NCBI GenBank assembly: GCA_014800845.1
Contig: JAAVFJ010000003.1
Coordinates: 89,438 to 153,437, forward strand
DNA length: 64,000 nt
Direction of reading: 5' to 3'
From: Bacteroidales bacterium
GTDB taxonomy: Bacteria > Bacteroidota > Bacteroidia > Bacteroidales > Muribaculaceae
Part shown: positions 44,006 through 51,385 of the stretch, one piece after another
How positions within the stretch are numbered: position 1 is the first letter of the stretch
Layout: each line of letters opens with the position of its first letter
Translations under genes and position numbers: made by a program
The notes under the pieces: generated by a model
Seen by the model: only the letters and a program-made list of their open reading frames with translations
Database searches by the model: none
Told to the model about the DNA's origin: nothing

Positions 44006-44390
44006 ATGCAGTGGGCCGGTCTGTCGCCTGTCTCTGAGACAGGAGGAAAGTCCGGGCAACACAGAGCACCATATTTTCTAACGGAAAGCTGCGGGCGACC
44101 GCAGAGCGAGTGTAACAGAAAACAACCGCCCCGAAGCCCCGCTTCGGAGTAAGGGTGAAAAGGTGAGGTAAGAGCTCACCGGCCCTATGGCGACATAGTG
44201 GCGTCAGTACATCTTATGGGTTGCAATGCCAAATACACCGGCACTTGAGGGTGGCTCGCCCGATGCCGGGGGGTAGGCAGCTGGAGCCGGGGTGTGAGCC
44301 CCGGCGTAGATAAATGACAGACGCGCGAAGGAGTCACCTCCCGAGCGTACATAACCCGGCTTACAGGCCCACTGCATTTTTTCTTTTTTA
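44006..44390 (+). ncRNA. rnpB: RNase P RNA, bacterial type A
   Basis: Catalytic RNA that matures the 5' ends of tRNA. The universally conserved GAGGAAAGTCCGGGC (44043-44057) and ACAGAAA (44115-44121) are present, as is the 3' ATAACCCGGCTTAC strand. The outer P1 helix pairs GCAGTGGGCC (44008-44017) with GGCCCACTGC (44366-44375). A T-rich tail (44377-44389) serves as terminator. It lies between the HdeD-like and YihY genes. Confidence 0.97.
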
Positions 44391-44414
44391 AGCACACCGA
44401 CATCTCTATATACT

Positions 44415-45767
44415 ATGAAACTAAAAGTACGCATCACCAACCTCATTGACAAGAGCATAGCCTTTGGTCGATACTGCTGGCAGGGTGTTTGGCGCGACCC
44501 TTCTACTTCAATGAAAGTGCGTATCATCAAGATACTAAACCTATGCGTGCGAACATTCCTTGACACCGATTTGCAGAAAAAAGCAGCCGCACTCGTCTAC
44601 AGCACGTTGCTGGCTATTGTCCCCGCTTTTGCGCTGCTCTTCGCTATCGGACGCGGATTTGGCCTTCAAAACATTCTTTCCGACGAAATATACCGCTTTT
44701 TCCCCTCGCAATCTAAAGTAATACATGCTGCCATGGGATTTGTAGACAGCTACTTATCCCAAGCATCACAGGGAATCTTCATAGGCGTAGGCATTGTCTT
44801 CCTGCTTTGGACTCTTATCTCCCTGCTCTCCGACATAGAAAGCGCGTTTAACTCCTTGTGGGGCATAAAAACCGGACGCAACCTGTATCGCAAAATCACT
44901 GATTACACGGCCCTGTGCCTACTCGTACCCATTATGATGCTCTGCTCTGCCGGCATAAGCATATTCATGGCTACAACAATGAACTCCGTATTCGGACACT
45001 CCTTTCTCTCCCCGCTGGTGAATATAGCGCTCGACTGTGCTCCGTTTCTGTTGAGTTGCCTGGCTTTCACAATCTCTTTCCTCATAATCCCCAACACTCA
45101 CGTAAGGCCTAAATATGCCGCAATCTCAGGCTTCATCTGCGGCATAGCGTTTCAGTTGCTCCAGACGCTGTTTATCAACGGACAGATTTATGTAGCAAAG
45201 TACAATGCCATCTATGGCTCCTTCTCCTTCCTCCCACTGTTGCTCATCTGGCTGCAACTCTCCTGGCTCATACTCCTGTTCGGCTGTACACTCACCTTCT
45301 CGATGCAGAACATTTTCCACTTCACCTACTCCGAAGAGAGCCTGGAGGTGTCGCCGGCCTATCTGCGAAAAATAACCCTGGCCATAGCCGCCATCATCGC
45401 CTCCCGCTTCACTCACAATCAGAAACCTATGACGCTGAGAGAGCTCTCCTTAGGCTACGGGCTCCCCATACGTCTGCTCCGACGCATAACCTCCACTTTG
45501 CATAGTTCCGGAATTATTTACTATGTAGAGGTTAAGGGCGAGGAACGCGCGGTAGCCCCCTCCGTGGAGCTCGCCACATTCACCGTAGGTGAGCTGCTGA
45601 AAAGAGTAAGACAGGAGGGTGACCAAGACTTTATCCCCGGATTTTCCGAAAAATATACAGCTGTGATAGCTACGGCCGAAAAAATAGAAAATGCAGAAAT
45701 CAGGGAGGCTTCAACCATTCTGCTGAAGGATGTGGAAGTGCCCGAAGCAGAGGCAATTAAGGATTAA
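44415..45767 (+). CDS. YihY/BrkB family membrane protein
   Basis: A 450-residue inner-membrane protein with about six helices in its first 320 residues. Signatures include DLQKKAAALVYSTLLAIVPAFALLFAIG, SDIESAFNSLWGIKTGRNLYRKITDY and YNAIYGSFSFLPLLLIWLQLSW. The C-terminal 110 residues look like a cytoplasmic winged-helix-like extension (PMTLRELSLGYGLPIRLLRRITS). Members have been annotated as RNase BN in error; the function is unknown. It is monocistronic, directly behind rnpB. Confidence 0.9.
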   Translation: MKLKVRITNLIDKSIAFGRYCWQGVWRDPSTSMKVRIIKILNLCVRTFLDTDLQKKAAALVYSTLLAIVPAFALLFAIGRGFGLQNILSDEIYRFFPSQSKVIHAAMGFVDSYLSQASQGIFIGVGIVFLLWTLISLLSDIESAFNSLWGIKTGRNLYRKITDYTALCLLVPIMMLCSAGISIFMATTMNSVFGHSFLSPLVNIALDCAPFLLSCLAFTISFLIIPNTHVRPKYAAISGFICGIAFQLLQTLFINGQIYVAKYNAIYGSFSFLPLLLIWLQLSWLILLFGCTLTFSMQNIFHFTYSEESLEVSPAYLRKITLAIAAIIASRFTHNQKPMTLRELSLGYGLPIRLLRRITSTLHSSGIIYYVEVKGEERAVAPSVELATFTVGELLKRVRQEGDQDFIPGFSEKYTAVIATAEKIENAEIREASTILLKDVEVPEAEAIKD

Positions 45768-45856
45768 GAGGCCTAAAAAATCTAAAAAGTGACTATAACT
45801 GAAGAGGTTTTACAAAATAAAAAAGAAAAAATAGTGTTAATTCGGAGAAAAAGAAT

Positions 45857-45864
45857 TATATTTG
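45857..45864 (+). promoter_or_regulatory. -7 box of the 1506-residue secreted protein gene
   Basis: TATATTTG matches TAnnTTTG and leaves a leader of about 90 bases. The -33 box is weak. Confidence 0.5.
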
Positions 45865-45961
45865 CGCACTCATATCACACTCAAAATGGAATTGCTTGGC
45901 TGTAAATAAATCCTTGCGGTCCCTCAAATTTTTCGCAAAACCAATTTTTAATTAATCTAAT

Positions 45962-48900
45962 ATGAAATTTTTTACCTATCTCAGCAGTGTGCTGACGATG
46001 TGCCTGCTCGGCATAATCAGCGCACATGCCGATGTGGCTCCCCCGAAGTCACTCTACGCCTTTATGAACAATAGAGCCGAATGGAGTGAAAACGGCAACA
46101 CTGAGCCCTATTACGGCATCTATGCTTTCGCACCTGACGGGAGCACAGGCTTCACAGCTATTTCCCCGACAGGCATCAACAACGACTGGGCATGTACTGC
46201 CGAAGGCGGTGGTGGCGGCGTCTATGAAGATGGCTACTACTATTGCTTCACCCTCTATGGCGACTACCGCACCTATCAAGTAGTGTACAATAAGGTTGAC
46301 ACCCGCACATGGAAAGTAGTGGCCAAGAACACTGTTTCAAGCGTAAACGGCAACTGCAAGCTTGTGCCGGTAGACGTGACCGCCAACCCTATCGATGGCA
46401 AAATCTATGCTATCTGTGATCCGAAAGTCAACAATGGTGATAACACAACTCTCTGTGAAGTAAACCGCGAGACAGGCGAACTCACCCCCCTCTTCACCCT
46501 TCCTCACGTGCGCACCCTTGCATCTGATGCCAAGGGTCAGCTCTATACTATTGAAGCAGGTTTCGGACGCAATTTCGGCAAGCTCCACAAAATTAATCTT
46601 GATACAAAATCTTTAGAATATGTAGGCTCTACTACTCTTTGCTTCAAAGACAAGCTTCAGTCTACCACTATTGATTTCCGTAGCAACAAGATGTATATTA
46701 CCCATCTTGGCTACCTTGTGGAAAACGGCGAACCCAACTTCAACTACGGCGTAAACGGTCTTTATGAAATAGACCTTGAAACCGGTGCATCCACCCTTTG
46801 CCACATGTATTCTGACGGCGAAGACCTCACCGCCCTTTCTGCACCCAACAGCCACCCGGCTTCTCCCGACATGCTCACCGACCTCACGTTCACCCCTACA
46901 GGTGTGGCTGAGCTTCGCGGCACTGTTAAATTCACTACTCCCACATTAACTTTTGGTCAAACTCCCCTTTCCGGCGAAGTTGAAGTAAACATCAGCATTG
47001 ACGGCGGCGAGACCGTGACGGCCAAAACTACTGCCGGCGCAGTTTTCTCTCAGGATTTCGATGTTGAAGGCGACGGTATGCACACAGTGGCAGTGAATCT
47101 TGCTGCCGGCGGTCACCTCGGCGAAGCTAATACTGTCAGCAACTACTTCGGTAATGATACCCCCAGCAGAATCACTAACCTCAAGCTCACCGCTTCTGAT
47201 GACCTGATGACTGCTACCGTAACATGGGATGCTCCCACCGGTGCAGCCCACGGTGGTGCCTACCAGCCCGATAAGGTGCGCTACCAGATTGTTCGCATGC
47301 CCGGCAACGTAACCGTGGCCCGTTCTGCTAAGGAAACCACTTTCACCGAAGAAATACCCCACTCATACGCCGCTACTTACTACAAGGTTACACCCTACAT
47401 TGAGGGCGATACCAACAAGCGCGGTGAGACCTCCGATTCCAACAAAATCAACATGGGTTCTGCCTGGTCACTCCCCTATGTTGAACCCTTCAACCCCGGC
47501 TGCTGGAGCGCATACACTGTAATCGACGCTAACGGCGATGGCGGTGCATGGGATTGGGAAGACCCCGTATGGAAGTATGACGATGTTTATTACTGCGCAT
47601 TCTTCTACCACTTCTACCTCGCCGGTCCCTCTGACGACTGGTTGATCACTCCGAAAATCGCATTCGAAGAGGGTAAGCTCTACCGTATGACTTTCCAGGC
47701 TTACGGTTACTACACTACTACCACCAATGACTTCGAAGTAGCTTTCGGTAACGCTCCCACCGTAGATGGCATGCACACTGTGCTCGGTCACCAGACCCTC
47801 AACGGCACTACCATCAACGACCGCGCTCAGATCAGCTACATCTTCGCACCCCGCGCAGGCGACCAGTTCGTAGGTTTCCACAACCTCACTGAAGTTCCCA
47901 ACCACCTGAGCATCGACAACCTGCTCATCGAGGAGATCGGCGTGTCTTCAGTACCCGCAGCTGTCAACAACCTCAAGGCCACTCTCGTGGACCGTTCAGG
48001 CATCGTAGACCTGTCATTTGACGCTCCTATCCTCGACGCAGCCGGCAAAGCCCTCAAGGGCAACATGGACATCGCTCTCTACCGCGCCGATGCTGCCACC
48101 CCCTTCAAGACCCTTAAGGATGTTAAGCCCGGCGAGCACGTTGCCTTCACTGACAACGAGGCTTATCCCGCACTCAACATCTACCGCGTGGTTACCTCTA
48201 ACGCCGACGGCGAGGGCCTCAGCGAATCCGTAAGCATCGACCTGCGTGCCGGCACTCCCCAGCCCGTAACAAATGTTAAAGCTGCTCTCATCAACGCTAA
48301 TCAGGTAGCTCTCACCTGGGAAGCTCCCACAGCTATTAAGGATGAAAACGGCAATGATATCGACACTCAGAACATCCACTACAACGTTTACCGTCCCAGC
48401 ATCTATGGCGACCTCGACGTAATCGGTCGTTCTATCTCTGACTGTTCATTCATCGACAATGACCCCTGCTTCATGTCAGGCGACAACCAGTCTACTATGG
48501 TTTACTATATAACCGCTGTAAACGGCGATGGCGAAAGCTCACAGACTGCTTCTAACGTGGTAACTATCGGTGACACCTACAAGCTCCCCTTCGCTGAAAC
48601 CTGGGCTAACGGCGCCAACGCCACCAGCCCCTGGCTCCAGTCTAACGCTACTGCCGGATGGACCATCACCAGCCAGGGTTACAACCCCATGACACCCGGT
48701 CAGGATGGCTTCGGTCTCCTCAGCATGGAGCTCGGTGTAGGCGGTGAGGAATATGACCTGCTCGACCAGAGCACCGGCATCATGTGGTCTCCCCGCGTTG
48801 ACCTCAGTAATGTTAAGGACGCAACCCTCACATTCTACCTCTTCGGTCAGAACACTTATCACGCCAACGACTGCATGACCATCTACCTCGACATCGAGGG

Positions 48901-50482
48901 CGTAGGTCAGAAGGAACTTGGCAAATTCCAGCCCCGCACCTTCGCAGGTTGGAGAAAGTGCGAGCTCGACCTCACTCCCTATGTAGGTTACGACCGCGTA
49001 TCAGTGGTGCTCTACGGCGTTCTCAACCGCAAGCCCACCGACACCGAAGCGCCCCGCATGCACATCGACAACTTCAGCATCACCGGCACTCCCGTAGAGA
49101 AAGAAGTTAAGATTTCTGCTATCAAAGGTCCCGGCGAAATCCGCTCTGAAGTGCCCTCTGTCTACAAGGTATCTGTGACTAACCTCGGTATCTCCGACGC
49201 TCAGAATGTACCCGTATCTCTCTACGCCGACAACGAGCAGGTGGCCAAGCAGACTGTTGACATCATCAAGGCCGGCGAAACTAAGGTTATAGAATTTGAA
49301 TACACCCCCGCCGGTGCTTCTGACGACCTCGTAGAGGTACTCGCCGAAATCACCTACAACGAAGCATACGACAATGTGAACAACAACAATACAATGACTA
49401 TGCTCGTGAAGGTGCTCCCCATCAACCTCCCCTACGTAACTGACCTGAACGGTATCTACTATCAGGACAACCAGGAGGCCGTGCTCTCATGGAGCTATCC
49501 CTCAGTGGCTGACGAATTTGAGACAGTGATTGACGGTGCTGAGGCTTACGACGCATTCGCAATCAACGACTTCGGTTGCTGGACTGTAAACGACGTGGAC
49601 GGCGTTCTCCCCTTCAAGTTCTCTGACCCCACCACCGAGAAGCCCCTCGCTTGGGACAACAACGATCAGCCCCAGGCTTGGATGGTATTCAACCCCTCAA
49701 ACGTAACCTCTGACCGCACCTTCTATCCCTACACCGGTGCACAGGTATTCACCAGCTTCGCAGCTGCTACTCCTAACGGTAACGACGACTGGTTGATTTC
49801 TCCCGAGCTCTCAGGCGAGGCACAGCTCATCTCATTCGTAGTGCGCCGCCTCAACGAACGCGACTCTTCTGAGAAGTACAACGTGCTCTACTCAACCACT
49901 GACACCAACCCCGAGTCATTCCGCCGCCTGAATGGTGCAAATCCCCTCTACGCTCCCTTCGAATGGGAAGTTAAGAACTTCGCTCTCCCCGAGGGTGCCA
50001 AGTACTTCGCTATCCAGTACGTAGGCGTAATGCAATCAGCTATGATGGTGGACGACCTCCAGTTCGAAGGCTATCCCACTCACGTTCGTCCTGACGGCTA
50101 CCGCATCTACCGCGACGGTAAGCTCCTCAACAGCTCACTGACCTCTCGCACATCGTTCACCGACAGCAACGTGGCCGACGGCGTTTACACCTACGAGGTA
50201 CGCCCCGTCTACAACGGTATCGAAGCGCCCTCCAGCAACATCTTCACGCTCGACACTTCCGGCGTAGGCACCATCGGTTCGCAGGAAGTTGTAAGCGTAA
50301 TGACCTCTAACGGCTACATCCACGTGATGAACGCACAGGGCAAGCACGTAAGAGTTGTATCAATCGACGGCAAAGTGCAGGCATCTCGCACAATCAACGG
50401 CAACCGTGAAGCCATCGCAATGGCCCCCGGCATCTACGTTGTAAGCATTGAAGGCAAGAACTTCAAAGTAATCGTGCGCTAA
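45962..50482 (+). CDS. Multi-domain secreted adhesin-like protein with T9SS-type C-terminus
   Basis: A 1506-residue exported protein. The signal peptide is MKFFTYLSSVLTMCLLGIISAHA. Residues 25-320 look like a beta-propeller-type region (TANPIDGKIYAICDPK, TIDFRSNKMYITHLGYL). Then come fibronectin III-like modules alternating with three cleaved-adhesin/choice-of-anchor modules marked by DDWLITPKI, GIMWSPRVDLS and DDWLISPEL. A CARDB-like module lies near residues 1050-1150. The last 70 residues form a T9SS sorting domain ending PGIYVVSIEGKNFKVIVR. From about the middle the codons become strongly biased to C-ending forms, which hints at high expression. Likely a surface or outer-membrane-vesicle protein; ligand unknown. 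Confidence 0.85.
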   Translation: MKFFTYLSSVLTMCLLGIISAHADVAPPKSLYAFMNNRAEWSENGNTEPYYGIYAFAPDGSTGFTAISPTGINNDWACTAEGGGGGVYEDGYYYCFTLYGDYRTYQVVYNKVDTRTWKVVAKNTVSSVNGNCKLVPVDVTANPIDGKIYAICDPKVNNGDNTTLCEVNRETGELTPLFTLPHVRTLASDAKGQLYTIEAGFGRNFGKLHKINLDTKSLEYVGSTTLCFKDKLQSTTIDFRSNKMYITHLGYLVENGEPNFNYGVNGLYEIDLETGASTLCHMYSDGEDLTALSAPNSHPASPDMLTDLTFTPTGVAELRGTVKFTTPTLTFGQTPLSGEVEVNISIDGGETVTAKTTAGAVFSQDFDVEGDGMHTVAVNLAAGGHLGEANTVSNYFGNDTPSRITNLKLTASDDLMTATVTWDAPTGAAHGGAYQPDKVRYQIVRMPGNVTVARSAKETTFTEEIPHSYAATYYKVTPYIEGDTNKRGETSDSNKINMGSAWSLPYVEPFNPGCWSAYTVIDANGDGGAWDWEDPVWKYDDVYYCAFFYHFYLAGPSDDWLITPKIAFEEGKLYRMTFQAYGYYTTTTNDFEVAFGNAPTVDGMHTVLGHQTLNGTTINDRAQISYIFAPRAGDQFVGFHNLTEVPNHLSIDNLLIEEIGVSSVPAAVNNLKATLVDRSGIVDLSFDAPILDAAGKALKGNMDIALYRADAATPFKTLKDVKPGEHVAFTDNEAYPALNIYRVVTSNADGEGLSESVSIDLRAGTPQPVTNVKAALINANQVALTWEAPTAIKDENGNDIDTQNIHYNVYRPSIYGDLDVIGRSISDCSFIDNDPCFMSGDNQSTMVYYITAVNGDGESSQTASNVVTIGDTYKLPFAETWANGANATSPWLQSNATAGWTITSQGYNPMTPGQDGFGLLSMELGVGGEEYDLLDQSTGIMWSPRVDLSNVKDATLTFYLFGQNTYHANDCMTIYLDIEGVGQKELGKFQPRTFAGWRKCELDLTPYVGYDRVSVVLYGVLNRKPTDTEAPRMHIDNFSITGTPVEKEVKISAIKGPGEIRSEVPSVYKVSVTNLGISDAQNVPVSLYADNEQVAKQTVDIIKAGETKVIEFEYTPAGASDDLVEVLAEITYNEAYDNVNNNNTMTMLVKVLPINLPYVTDLNGIYYQDNQEAVLSWSYPSVADEFETVIDGAEAYDAFAINDFGCWTVNDVDGVLPFKFSDPTTEKPLAWDNNDQPQAWMVFNPSNVTSDRTFYPYTGAQVFTSFAAATPNGNDDWLISPELSGEAQLISFVVRRLNERDSSEKYNVLYSTTDTNPESFRRLNGANPLYAPFEWEVKNFALPEGAKYFAIQYVGVMQSAMMVDDLQFEGYPTHVRPDGYRIYRDGKLLNSSLTSRTSFTDSNVADGVYTYEVRPVYNGIEAPSSNIFTLDTSGVGTIGSQEVVSVMTSNGYIHVMNAQGKHVRVVSIDGKVQASRTINGNREAIAMAPGIYVVSIEGKNFKVIVR

Positions 50483-50511
50483 CCACCCGTCAAATTCCCT
50501 ATCTCTAAATA

Positions 50512-50545
50512 AGAGCCGCGTCCCCCCGACGCGGCTCTATTTTTA
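50512..50545 (+). terminator. Strong rho-independent terminator
   Basis: AGAGCCGCGTC and GACGCGGCTCT form a perfect 11-bp stem with a C5 loop, followed by ATTTTTAT. It lies 30 bases past the 1506-residue gene. Confidence 0.9.
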
Positions 50546-50566
50546 TCCCCCTGCCACCAATACAAT

Positions 50567-50644
50567 TTCCCCTTAAGTGTAAAACGCAGGCGCCCGAATG
50601 GCGCCTGCGTTTTACACTTAAGGGGAACAAGTTAACATTAATGG
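50567..50644. repeat. Dispersed hairpin element, copy R2, with a perfect 28-bp inverted repeat
   Basis: TTCCCCTTAAGTGTAAAACG... (50567-50594) and its exact reverse complement (50600-50627) are separated only by the five-base loop CGAAT. The right flank GGCGCCTGCGTTT...GGGGAACAAGTTAACAT matches copy R1 at 36988-37029. Like R1, it sits between a plus-strand terminator and a heptamer array at a minus-strand stop codon. Confidence 0.8.
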
Positions 50645-50709
50645 TGCCCGTGCCGGTACAGTCCGGAATTTAGGTAGCAGACTTTTTTAGCTAAATCGTT
50701 TTGGCTACG

Positions 50710-50740
50710 CTCTAACACCTAAACACTAACACCTAAATTA
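50710..50740 (-). repeat. Heptamer G-rich array, copy A5
   Basis: On the plus strand CTAACAC-CTAAACA-CTAACAC-CTAAATT has a 7-bp period. On the minus strand, the sense of the HAD gene, it starts with that gene's TAA stop codon. The array continues more loosely towards 50687 and shares TTAGAGCGT with array A2. Confidence 0.65.
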
Positions 50741-51385
50741 GACTCCTATGAGCTTGAGGATTTCGGCGGGGGTGGAGACTATGTGGTCGGCGTGGGCGCC
50801 GCGTAGGTGGCTGACGGGGCTGAACCCCCAGGTTACGCCACAGCTCTCTACGCATGCGCGACGGGCCGTTTCGATGTCTACGGCTGAGTCACCTACGTAA
50901 AGTACGTCGCTCTTTGAGGTGGGGCAGTCCGCAAGCACCTGGAATACTATCGAGGGGTCGGGCTTCACATTGCGTCCTTCAATCTGACCTAAGACAGCTA
51001 CAAAGGGTATGTCTGGGAAGAAGTGGCCGATGATGCGCGTCACTGCTTCCTGATACTTGTTGGAGGCCACCGCCAGTTTCACGTCGGCATCACGCAGGGT
51101 GTGAAGCATATCCTCAATGCCGGGATAGGGCACAGAGGAATCGTAAGAGTGCTCATCGTAATGCTCCTTGAACTTCTCGGTAATTTTGTCTACAATCTCC
51201 GGCGAAGCGTCCGGCTGGGCGCGCTCTATCAGCTTACGCACACCGTTGCCCACCATGAAGGGGTAAGCACTCAGCGGGTGAGGATTGAAGCCGAGTTGCT
51301 CCAAAGCGTAGTTGCAGGATGTGCCCAGGTCATTGATGGTGTTGAGCAGAGTGCCGTCGAGGTCAAAGATTACTAATTTTTTCAT
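50738..51385 (-). CDS. HAD family phosphatase, phosphoglycolate phosphatase-like
   Basis: A 215-residue cytoplasmic hydrolase. The start MKKLVIFDLDGTLLNTINDLG at 51385 is clear from the catalytic motif I (FDLDGTL); the track ORF was too long. Motif II/III and the cap follow (AVASNKYQEAV, GRNVKPDPSIVF, VLYVGDSAVDIETARRA). The Gph-like layout fits phosphoglycolate or a related small phosphate ester, but HAD substrates cannot be read from sequence. Its ATG overlaps the TamL stop by one base (TGATG), so translation is coupled. Confidence 0.92.
   Translation of the reverse strand: MKKLVIFDLDGTLLNTINDLGTSCNYALEQLGFNPHPLSAYPFMVGNGVRKLIERAQPDASPEIVDKITEKFKEHYDEHSYDSSVPYPGIEDMLHTLRDADVKLAVASNKYQEAVTRIIGHFFPDIPFVAVLGQIEGRNVKPDPSIVFQVLADCPTSKSDVLYVGDSAVDIETARRACVESCGVTWGFSPVSHLRGAHADHIVSTPAEILKLIGV

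Noticed and set aside
44415-45767. Ribonuclease BN
   Set aside because: YihY/BrkB proteins were once annotated as RNase BN, but this is a membrane protein without metallo-beta-lactamase motifs.
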